Origin: Propionibacteriaceae bacterium UBA4569
GTDB taxonomy: Bacteria > Actinomycetota > Actinomycetes > Propionibacteriales > Propionibacteriaceae
Assembly (NCBI GenBank): GCA_002387005.1
Contig: DGKN01000104.1
Location: forward strand, 3,641-9,605
Direction of reading: 5' to 3'
Length of the DNA: 5,965 bases
In this document: piece after piece, positions 1-5,217 of the stretch
Layout: every line of letters starts with the position of its first letter
How positions within the stretch are numbered: position 1 is the first letter of the stretch
The notes under the pieces: generated by a model
The model's database searches: none
Told to the model about the DNA's origin: nothing
The model's input: only the letters and a program-made list of their open reading frames with translations
Translations under genes and position numbers: made by a program

Positions 1-240
1 ATCCACCTGGCCCTGGATCGCGACCTGGGTGATGTCGATGGAGCGGACGCGAGCGATCGGGACGAAGATGCGCTTCCGCGCGAAGAGTTCGACGACCAGG
101 CCCTTCACTCGAGGCGCCCGCTTGGCGGTGCGGAGCTGGATCACGACGTCGCGCACCTTGCCGAGGGGGTCGCCGGTGGCGTCCAGCACCGGCAGGCCCT
201 GTAGGCGGCTCACGAAGACCGCGGACGTGGAGACGCTCAC
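1..240 (-). CDS. PRC-barrel-like N-terminus of a probable MgtE_N/CBS-domain protein (partial)
   Basis: Only the first 80 codons are present; the gene continues past the left edge. The protein starts GTG (MSVSTSAVFVSRLQGLPVLD). The segment from about residue 9 to 75 reads like a PRC-barrel fold: 'GLPVLDATGDPLGKVRDVVI' is followed by 'VKGLVVELFARKRIFVPIARV' with a terminal hydrophobic strand. In actinobacteria this N-terminal pattern is typical of soluble proteins that continue with an MgtE intracellular N domain and paired CBS domains, thought to sense Mg2+ or nucleotides without a transport channel. That continuation is inferred, because those domains lie outside the window. The start is chosen because a TAGATT -10 box lies exactly six bases upstream and no Shine-Dalgarno is present, so the mRNA is probably leaderless. 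It is divergent from the CoA-ester lyase gene. A ribosome-maturation-like or photosynthetic-type PRC-barrel protein is the main alternative. Confidence 0.75.
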   Translation of the reverse strand, partial: MSVSTSAVFVSRLQGLPVLDATGDPLGKVRDVVIQLRTAKRAPRVKGLVVELFARKRIFVPIARVRSIDITQVAIQGQVD

Positions 241-246
241 AGCGCG

Positions 247-252
247 AATCTA
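247..252 (-). promoter_or_regulatory. -10 box (TAGATT) of a leaderless promoter
   Basis: Read on the minus strand, TAGATT is followed by six bases (CGCGCT) and then the GTG start at 240. A -10 hexamer at -12 to -7 puts the transcription start on the first base of the start codon. No purine-rich ribosome binding site is seen, and no convincing -35 box lies 16-18 bp upstream. Confidence 0.6.
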
Positions 253-281
253 CCGGACGGCACCCGTGCGTCCCCGCCCCG

Positions 282-312
282 GCCACCCCGCCCCGAGCGA
301 CGGGGCCGTGGC
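282..312. repeat. Inverted repeat (stem-loop) between divergent promoters
   Basis: The outer arms are GCCAC (282-286) and GTGGC (308-312). The inner arms are GCCCCG (290-295) and CGGGGC (301-306), around the loop AGCGA. Eleven base pairs form with a small asymmetric internal loop (three bases on one side, one on the other). The element ends on the base before the lyase -10 box and covers its -35 zone. Both flanking genes read away from it, so it is not a terminator. It could be an operator, or a chance product of GC-rich DNA. An overlapping direct repeat, CCCCGCCCC at 272-280 and 286-294, adds to the low complexity. Confidence 0.4.
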
Positions 313-318
313 TAGGCT
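313..318 (+). promoter_or_regulatory. -10 box (TAGGCT) of a leaderless promoter
   Basis: TAGGCT is followed by exactly six bases (GGCGGG) and the GTG start codon at 325. This places the predicted transcription start on the start codon itself. The G run in the spacer is too close to the start to work as a Shine-Dalgarno. Confidence 0.6.
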
Positions 319-324
319 GGCGGG

Positions 325-1260
325 GTGAGCGAGACCACCTCGGGGCGCCCGCTGCGCGCCCGCCGTACCGTCCTGGCCGTCCCCGGCTCGTCCGACCGCT
401 TCATCGCGAAGTCGCGGACCCAGCCCGTCGACGCCCTCTTCCTCGACCTGGAGGACGCGGTCGCACCGCCCGCCAAGGAAGAGGCGCGCTCCCGGATCGT
501 CGAGGCGCTACGCGCGGACGAGGGGTGGCTGGCACCGACAGTCACCTACCGCGTCAACGACTGGTCGACGCCCTGGACCACCCGTGATGTGCTGGAGGTC
601 GTCATCCCCGCCGGTGACCGGATCAACGCCATGGTGCTGCCGAAGGTGACCTCTTCCGCGCAGGTCGTCGCGCTGGACCTGCTGGTCACCCAGGCCGAGC
701 AGGAGGCCGGCTGGGAGGTTGGTCGGATCGGCTTCGAGTTGCAGATCGAGGAGGCGCGCGGTCTGCTGCACGTCGCCGAGATCGCCGCCGCCAGCCCTCG
801 CACCGAGACCTTGGTCTACGGGCCGGGCGACTTCATGGCGTCGATGGGGATGGCGACGCTGAACGTCGGTTCGCAGCCACCGGGATATCTCGGGGATGCC
901 TTCCACCACGTCCAGATGAGCATCCTGATTGCGGCGCGGGCACACGGTCTCCAGGCGATCGACGGCCCCTTCGTCGGCATCCGTGACATCGACGGCTTCC
1001 GCACCTCGGCGTCCAGCTCGGCTGCGCTCGGCTACGACGGCAAGTGGGTGCTGCACCCCGACCAGGTCGCCGTCGGCAACGATGCGTTCAGCCCGCCGGC
1101 CGCTGACGTGGAACGTGCCCGCCGTATCGTCCAGGCCTACGCCCACGCCACCTCCAGCGGTGGGGGAGCGACCGGCGCGATCGTCGTGGACGACGAGATG
1201 GTCGACGTGGCAGGGCTGCGAGTGGCCGAGGCGATCCTGGCCAAGGCCGGCGATCACTGA
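325..1260 (+). CDS. HpcH/HpaI aldolase/citrate lyase family protein (CoA-ester lyase, malyl-CoA lyase-like)
   Basis: This 311-residue single-domain TIM barrel is the usual length for the CitE-like CoA-ester lyases. Visible signatures are PGSSDRF (20-26, CoA-binding region), DALFLDLEDAV (36-46), the YRVN arginine (R76), VLPKV (104-108), a first metal ligand E142 in QIEEARGL, a second, D169, in YGPGDFMAS, and near the C-terminus the IDGPF and DGKWVLHPDQ motifs. These enzymes cleave or form 3-hydroxyacyl-CoA esters such as malyl-CoA or beta-methylmalyl-CoA, giving glyoxylate plus acetyl- or propionyl-CoA, with Mg2+ in the cytoplasm. The segments GPGDFMASM and QPPGYLGDAFHH resemble, from memory, actinobacterial enzymes assigned to the ethylmalonyl-CoA pathway rather than true citrate lyase beta subunits, and no citrate lyase alpha or gamma gene is nearby. 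The exact substrate cannot be fixed. The GTG start follows from the leaderless -10 box. The gene is first in a three-gene same-strand run, 37 bp before the next gene. Confidence 0.88.
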   Translation: MSETTSGRPLRARRTVLAVPGSSDRFIAKSRTQPVDALFLDLEDAVAPPAKEEARSRIVEALRADEGWLAPTVTYRVNDWSTPWTTRDVLEVVIPAGDRINAMVLPKVTSSAQVVALDLLVTQAEQEAGWEVGRIGFELQIEEARGLLHVAEIAAASPRTETLVYGPGDFMASMGMATLNVGSQPPGYLGDAFHHVQMSILIAARAHGLQAIDGPFVGIRDIDGFRTSASSSAALGYDGKWVLHPDQVAVGNDAFSPPAADVERARRIVQAYAHATSSGGGATGAIVVDDEMVDVAGLRVAEAILAKAGDH

Positions 1261-1285
1261 GCCCATCGGGCTGTTGACCCGCGGA

Positions 1286-1291
1286 TAGGGT
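1286..1291 (+). promoter_or_regulatory. -10 box (TAGGGT) of a leaderless promoter
   Basis: TAGGGT is followed by exactly six bases (GGAGGC) and the ATG at 1298. GGAGG (1292-1296) looks like a Shine-Dalgarno but sits only one base from the ATG, too close to work. The TTGACC at 1274-1279 is only 6 bp from the -10 box, so it is not its -35 element. A promoter here would let the stress-protein gene be transcribed separately from the lyase. Confidence 0.55.
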
Positions 1292-1297
1292 GGAGGC

Positions 1298-1810
1298 ATG
1301 TCGATGAACATGCAGGCCGCCTCCACGGTGATGCCACTGGAATACCCGCAATCCGTGGCCGTGTACGCCACCTACGCCGAGGCGCAGAAGGCCGTCGACC
1401 ACCTGGCCGACAATGGTTTCCCGGTGCAGAACCTGTGCATCGTCGGCACCGACCTCAAGCAGGTCGAGCGGGTGCTCGGACGTCGGACTTGGGGCAGCGT
1501 GCTCGCAAGCGGTGCCATCAGCGGGCTTGGGACCGGGCTGTTGTTCGCGCTGCTGTTGAGCTTCCTGCCCACCGGCTATTCGATGACCTCTGCGCTGGTG
1601 ATCGGCCTGACGATGGGCGTCATGATGGGCCTGCTCTCGGCGGTGATGGCTCAAGCGGCCACCCGTGGGCAGCGTGACTTCGCGTCTGTGCAGGCGATCG
1701 TCGCGACCCGCTACGAGGTGCTCGCGGAGCACAAGGTGATCGACCAGGCCCGCCAGATGCTCGGCGTCGGCGTGCCGCAGGTGTGGCCACCGTCGCAGCC
1801 CGCCAGCTGA
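1298..1810 (+). CDS. YflT / general stress protein 17M-like membrane protein
   Basis: This 170-residue protein has an N-terminal soluble segment (about 17-62, with SVAVYATYAEAQKAVDHLAD and the NLCIVGTDL strand). It matches the small alpha/beta fold of the YflT / GSP17M family, where residues around 'A..AV..L...G' recur. Two hydrophobic helices follow, about 67-90 and 96-120. Both are glycine-rich (GAISGLGTG; GLTMGVMMG), suggesting close helix packing. A soluble C-terminal tail (about 121-170) ends WPPSQPAS. No signal peptide or catalytic motif is visible. YflT is a heat and general-stress protein in Bacillus, and the biochemical role of the family is unknown. I recall a protein of similar size and layout, Rv1234, next to an MgtE_N/CBS gene in Mycobacterium tuberculosis. 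The ATG is fixed by the leaderless -10 box. A methyltransferase gene follows after 55 bp and may be co-transcribed. Confidence 0.8.
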   Translation: MSMNMQAASTVMPLEYPQSVAVYATYAEAQKAVDHLADNGFPVQNLCIVGTDLKQVERVLGRRTWGSVLASGAISGLGTGLLFALLLSFLPTGYSMTSALVIGLTMGVMMGLLSAVMAQAATRGQRDFASVQAIVATRYEVLAEHKVIDQARQMLGVGVPQVWPPSQPAS

Positions 1811-1855
1811 ACCACGTTGACCCATCCACGCAGCTGACCACCAGAACCACCACAT

Positions 1856-1859
1856 GGAG
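1856..1859 (+). promoter_or_regulatory. Shine-Dalgarno (GGAG) that decides the methyltransferase start
   Basis: GGAG lies six bases before the ATG at 1866. The alternative ATG at 1854 overlaps this motif and is preceded only by A/C-rich sequence (ccagaaccaccac) with no purine tract, so 1866 is preferred. Confidence 0.6.
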
Positions 1860-1865
1860 CACACG

Positions 1866-2492
1866 ATGGACACAGCAGCTCAGCGCGAACTGTGGAATGA
1901 GCGTTACTCCCGCTACGACTCCTTCTACGGCTACCGGCCCAATGACTTCCTGGTACAGGCGGAGGTGATGCTGCGCCGCGGCGGACGCGTGCTGGTGGTT
2001 GGCGACGGTGAGGGGCGCAATGGCACCTGGCTGGCGCAGAAGGGTCATCAGGTCACCTCGGTGGAGCTCTCGCCCAAGGGCGTCGAGAAGGCGCTGGGGC
2101 TGGCGCGGGAACGTGAGGTCTCCATCGACGCGCAGGTGGGCGACCTGGCCGAGTGGGTGCACAGCGATGCCGCCCAGGGCCCGTGGGACGCCATCGTGTG
2201 GATCTTCGTCCACCTCGAGCCTCAGCTGCGCCGTCAGGTGGCGGAGGGATTCCAGTCGCGGCTGGCGCCGCGGGGGAAACTGCTGATGGAGGTCTTCACT
2301 CCGGCCCAGCTGCAGTTGGGCGCAGGCGGCCCCGAGGACGACGAGTTCATGGTCACCCGCACCGAGGTGCAGGATGACTGGAGCGCTCTGGACCTCGACG
2401 TCCGCATCGTCGAGCGCCGTATCTTCGAGGGCTGCGGCCACCAGGGCCTCGCCTCGGTGCTCCAGGTTCTGGGCCAGCCGAAGCGCGCCTGA
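1866..2492 (+). CDS. Class I SAM-dependent methyltransferase (TehB-like)
   Basis: This 208-residue protein is a compact Rossmann-fold methyltransferase with little beyond the core. It opens with WNERYSRYDSFYGYRPNDFL (10-29), an N-terminal signature of small TehB-like methyltransferases. Motif I is VLVVGDGEGRNG (42-53), with the glycine loop that binds S-adenosylmethionine. The acidic residue contacting the ribose is E67 in VTSVELSP. A GDL motif (about 93-95) and WDAIVWIFVHL (motif IV, about 107-117) follow. Members of this group methylate small molecules, tellurite/selenite or thiols among them, but the substrate is not evident here and tellurite resistance should not be assumed. There is no membrane segment or RNA-binding domain. 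The gene is 55 bp downstream of the stress-protein gene on the same strand, has its own Shine-Dalgarno, and is convergent with corA. An ATG at 1854 would add four residues. Confidence 0.85.
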   Translation: MDTAAQRELWNERYSRYDSFYGYRPNDFLVQAEVMLRRGGRVLVVGDGEGRNGTWLAQKGHQVTSVELSPKGVEKALGLAREREVSIDAQVGDLAEWVHSDAAQGPWDAIVWIFVHLEPQLRRQVAEGFQSRLAPRGKLLMEVFTPAQLQLGAGGPEDDEFMVTRTEVQDDWSALDLDVRIVERRIFEGCGHQGLASVLQVLGQPKRA

Positions 2493-2567
2493 GGCGGGCC
2501 TGTCCTGGACGGTGTCGGTGGCGCCATCGCCCGTCAGGGCAACAGGAGTCGTGATGACCGTGCGCTG

Positions 2568-2585
2568 GCCGGTGACACGTCCGGC
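2568..2585. terminator. Possible stem-loop in the convergent gap
   Basis: The 105-bp gap between the convergent stops holds GCCGG (2568-2572) and CCGGC (2581-2585) around an eight-base loop. A smaller hairpin lies at 2529-2540 (GCCC, GTCA loop, GGGC), and a TGGCGCCA palindrome at 2519-2526. None is followed by a T run in either direction. If they end transcription, it is by the U-less type reported in actinobacteria or with Rho. The stems are short, so this is tentative. Confidence 0.25.
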
Positions 2586-2597
2586 GCTTGGCGTTGG

Positions 2598-3683
2598 CTA
2601 CAACCAGCCCTTTTCGCGGAAGTAGGCGATACAGGCCGCCATGCCCAGGACCATGACCGCCAGCACGACGAAGTAGCCGTAGCGGGTGTGCAACTCGGGC
2701 ATGTTGTCGAAGTTCATGCCGTAGACCGCGCCCAGTGTCGTGGGGACCGCAAGCACCGCGACCACCGCGGAGAGCCGCCGCATGTCCTGGTTGTCGGCCA
2801 CCCCCACCCGGGCGAGCCCCGCCTGGAGGATGGTCGAGAGCACTTCGTCGAAGGAGAGGATGGATTCGCGGGCATCGGTGTGGTGGTCGGCCACCTCGCG
2901 GAAGTAGGCCCGCGTCTCCGGCGGCACCACCGGATAGGTCCGCGTCGACAACGCCGAGAGCGGAGCGGCCAGGGGCACCACCGAGCGCTTGAACTCGATC
3001 AGCTCTCGCTTGAGGTTGTAGACGCGGTCGACGCCGGTGGTTCCCGACTGGGCGAAGATGTCCTCCTCGACCTCGTCGATGTCGGTCTCGAAGTCCGACA
3101 CCACCTGCATGTAGTCGTCGACGATCCGGTCGAGCACCTTGTAGAGCACATAGGCCGGGCCCAGCGCGAGGTCTTCCGGTTCGCGCTCCAGTTGCTGGCG
3201 CAGCAGGTACAGCGGAGTGTTCTCGCCGCGTCGCACCGTCATCACGAAGTTCTCGCCGAGGAAGACCATGATCTGTCCGGTGGACACGATCTCGGAGGTC
3301 TCGGTGACCGCCTCGTGGTCAACATAGGCGACCGTCGAGATGACGCAGAACAGCGTGTCGCCGAACTGCTCCAGCTTGCTGCGGGTGTGGCCCTCGACGG
3401 CATCCTCGATCGCGAGTGGGTGCAGGTCGAACTGGCGCGCTAAGCGCGACATGTCCTCGTCAGTGGGGTCCTTCAGGCCCAGCCAGACGAAACCCTCGCC
3501 CTCCTTGGCCCGCTCGGTGGCCAGGTCGAGCACGTCACACTTCTGCTTCTCGCCGTCGACGTACCAGCCCCAGGCCTGGACGGAATCCGGGGTGGTGGCC
3601 CATCGCTTGTTGGCGATGCGGCGGATCGGTGGTGCGGGACGGCTGGGCCGCCGAGTGGCCGGGATGAAGCGGCGATCAGCCAT
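2598..3683 (-). CDS. corA: CorA-family magnesium/cobalt channel
   Basis: The 361-residue product is close to the normal length of CorA, a homopentameric inner-membrane channel taking up Mg2+ (also Co2+ and Ni2+). The diagnostic pore motif GMN is at about 322-324 within YGMNFDNMPEL; most homologues have E where this has D, a mild change. The first membrane helix lies just before it (about 303-325) and the second at about 335-355. The protein ends FREKGWL, the usual basic cytoplasmic tail. The large N-terminal cytoplasmic domain includes FVWLGLKDPT, HPLAIEDAVEGHTRSKLEQF and a long helical stretch with acidic residues (DFETDIDEVEEDIF) leading to the stalk. The start chosen is the ATG at 3683-3681, which shares its A with the pepP stop (TGATG) and has a weak GGGGG Shine-Dalgarno five bases upstream. 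The ATG at 3716 would add 11 residues and overlap pepP by 34 bases. No Mg2+ riboswitch leader is present. It is probably co-transcribed with pepP. Confidence 0.95.
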   Translation of the reverse strand: MADRRFIPATRRPSRPAPPIRRIANKRWATTPDSVQAWGWYVDGEKQKCDVLDLATERAKEGEGFVWLGLKDPTDEDMSRLARQFDLHPLAIEDAVEGHTRSKLEQFGDTLFCVISTVAYVDHEAVTETSEIVSTGQIMVFLGENFVMTVRRGENTPLYLLRQQLEREPEDLALGPAYVLYKVLDRIVDDYMQVVSDFETDIDEVEEDIFAQSGTTGVDRVYNLKRELIEFKRSVVPLAAPLSALSTRTYPVVPPETRAYFREVADHHTDARESILSFDEVLSTILQAGLARVGVADNQDMRRLSAVVAVLAVPTTLGAVYGMNFDNMPELHTRYGYFVVLAVMVLGMAACIAYFREKGWL

Positions 3684-5149
3684 CACTGCCCCCGCTGCCA
3701 GATACCGGCCATCCACTCCTCGACCTCGTCCGCGGTTCGCGGCAACAATGCGGACAAGTTCTCGTTCCCGTCCTGGGTGATCAAGATGTCGTCCTCGATC
3801 CGCACGCCGATGCCCTTCAACTCGTCCGGGACGAGCAGGTCGGTGGCCTTGAGGTAGATGCCGGGCTCGACCGTGATCACCATGCCCGGACGCAGAACAC
3901 CGTCGCGGTAGTCCTCGCGCAGCGCCTGGGCGCAGTCGTGGACGTCGATGCCGAGGTGGTGCGAGGTGCCGTGGACCATCCAGCGGCGGTGCTGCCCACC
4001 GTCGGGGCCAAGGGACTCCTCGGGCGTGACCGGCAGCAGCCCCCAGTCGCTCAGGTATTGCGCGACGACCTTGATGGCCGCGGCGTGCACGTCGCTGAAC
4101 TTCGCGCCCGGCTGCGCGGCCGCGATCCCGGCCTCTTGGGCGGCCAGCACTGCCTCGTAGACCCGGCGCTGCGGCTCGGTGAAGGTGCCGGAGACCGGCA
4201 GCGTGCGGGTGATGTCGGCGGTGTACAGGGTGTCGAGCTCGACCCCTGCGTCCATCAGCATCAGGTCGCCGTCGCGCAGGTCACCGTCGTTGCGGATCCA
4301 GTGCAGGGTGTTGGCGTGGTCACCGCCCGCGGCGATGGTGTCGTAGCCGACAGCATTGCCCTGGTGGCGGGCGTGCAGTCCGAAGACCCCTTCGACCCAA
4401 CGCTCACCACCTCCGCGCTTGATCGCCTCGGGCAGTTCGGCGACGACAGCCTCGAAACCGACGGCGGTGGCGCGGCAGGCCTGCCTCATCTGCTCGGCCT
4501 CGAAGTCGTCCTTGACCAAGCGCAGCGTCGACAGGGCGACTTCCAGTTCGTCGTCCGCCGTCGCGTCGCCGAGTTCCCGCAGCCGGTCGACGGTGGCAGC
4601 GAGCTGCTCGTCGGCCTGGCGCAGCACCCGCACCCTGGTCGAAGACGCATTCCTGGCGATCGCGTCCTCGAGCTGGGAGATGGGTGCGCAGTCGAGCCCG
4701 GTCAGCGCGGACATCTCCGCCAGGCTCTCGCGCAGGCCCACCCACATCTCGCCGTAGCGGGCGTCGGCGTAGAACTCCGGGTCGGTGCGGGGCGCGCGGG
4801 GCTTGAAGAACAGGGTGGCGTGGTGGCCCGCGTCGGTGGGCTCCAGCACGAGCACGGCGTCGGGCTCGCGGTCGGTGCCCAGCCCGGTCAGGTGAGCGAA
4901 GGCAGAGTGCGGGCGGAAGCGATAGTCGCAGTCATTCGACCGCACCTTCAGGCCGCCGGCGGGGACGACGATCCGATCGCCCAGGAACCGTGCCGAGATG
5001 GCCTCGCGGCGCGCCGGCGCGAACTCGGCGGCGGGCAGCATGGCCGGCAGGTCGTCGGGATAGGGAGCCCAGTCGGCCGGGATGAAGGCCTGAAACGCTT
5101 CGCTGAAAGGGGTCTGCCGGTTGGGCAGGGCGGGCTGTTCGTCGGACAT
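3683..5149 (-). CDS. pepP: Xaa-Pro aminopeptidase (aminopeptidase P)
   Basis: This 488-residue cytoplasmic metallopeptidase releases N-terminal residues that precede proline. The N-terminal creatinase-like domain (about 42-180) carries FAHLTGL (84-90). The C-terminal pita-bread domain holds the two-metal site. By alignment with E. coli PepP the ligands are D300 (DAGVE), D312 (TADITRT), H397 (HGTSHHLGIDVHD), E428 (VEPGIYL) and E452 (VRIEDD). The catalytic-site histidines H283 (TLHWIRND), H393 and H404 are also present, so the enzyme should be active. It is somewhat longer than E. coli PepP (about 440), mainly from an N-terminal extension, as is common in actinobacterial homologues. The start is well supported: AAAGGAG lies six bases before the ATG. 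There is no signal peptide. The stop overlaps the corA start by one base, and upstream it diverges from the acyltransferase gene. Confidence 0.95.
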   Translation of the reverse strand: MSDEQPALPNRQTPFSEAFQAFIPADWAPYPDDLPAMLPAAEFAPARREAISARFLGDRIVVPAGGLKVRSNDCDYRFRPHSAFAHLTGLGTDREPDAVLVLEPTDAGHHATLFFKPRAPRTDPEFYADARYGEMWVGLRESLAEMSALTGLDCAPISQLEDAIARNASSTRVRVLRQADEQLAATVDRLRELGDATADDELEVALSTLRLVKDDFEAEQMRQACRATAVGFEAVVAELPEAIKRGGGERWVEGVFGLHARHQGNAVGYDTIAAGGDHANTLHWIRNDGDLRDGDLMLMDAGVELDTLYTADITRTLPVSGTFTEPQRRVYEAVLAAQEAGIAAAQPGAKFSDVHAAAIKVVAQYLSDWGLLPVTPEESLGPDGGQHRRWMVHGTSHHLGIDVHDCAQALREDYRDGVLRPGMVITVEPGIYLKATDLLVPDELKGIGVRIEDDILITQDGNENLSALLPRTADEVEEWMAGIWQRGQ

Positions 5150-5155
5150 TCACCA

Positions 5156-5162
5156 CTCCTTT
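5156..5162 (-). promoter_or_regulatory. Shine-Dalgarno (AAAGGAG) of pepP
   Basis: AAAGGAG on the minus strand is six bases from the ATG at 5149. It is the strongest ribosome binding site in the window and contrasts with the leaderless starts nearby. Confidence 0.8.
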
Positions 5163-5199
5163 GGGCACAACGGCGCGGATGTTTCCCGGGCCACCGGAA

Positions 5200-5205
5200 A
5201 GCATA
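5200..5205 (-). promoter_or_regulatory. Candidate -10 box (TATGCT) for pepP-corA
   Basis: TATGCT on the minus strand would start transcription near 5193 and give pepP a leader of about 44 bases that includes the Shine-Dalgarno. Bases 5204-5205 are shared with the plus-strand -10 box of the acyltransferase. No good -35 match is seen at 17 bp spacing. Confidence 0.4.
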
Positions 5206-5209
5206 GGCT
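5204..5209 (+). promoter_or_regulatory. Candidate -10 box (TAGGCT) for the acyltransferase gene
   Basis: The hexamer is identical to the lyase box at 313-318. It lies eight bases before the ATG at 5218 instead of six, so transcription would start on the ATG or one or two bases before it. No Shine-Dalgarno is present. Confidence 0.45.
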
Positions 5210-5217
5210 TGCGCCCC

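Noticed and set aside
1274..1279. TTGACC as a -35 box for the stress-protein gene
   Set aside because: It lies only 6 bp from the TAGGGT -10 box; a functional pair needs about 16-18 bp.
1292..1296. GGAGG as a Shine-Dalgarno for the stress-protein gene
   Set aside because: It is one base from the ATG, too close for initiation. The leaderless reading explains the arrangement better.
1854..1865. ATG at 1854 as the methyltransferase start
   Set aside because: No purine tract precedes it, while GGAG sits at the right distance from the ATG at 1866.
508..2441. Long minus-strand frames opposite the lyase, stress-protein and methyltransferase genes
   Set aside because: These frames overlap each other and the motif-bearing plus-strand genes, and show His/Arg/Gly-rich composition without recognisable domains.
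3684..3716. ATG at 3716 as the corA start
   Set aside because: It would overlap pepP by 34 bases and add a short unconserved-looking stretch; the TGATG junction is the usual coupled arrangement.
3938..5206. A 422-codon open frame on the plus strand antisense to pepP
   Set aside because: It mirrors pepP, has no conserved motif or ribosome binding site, and its Val/Gly/Asp/Leu/Arg-rich composition is what the complement of GC-rich coding sequence gives. pepP has all catalytic residues in place.
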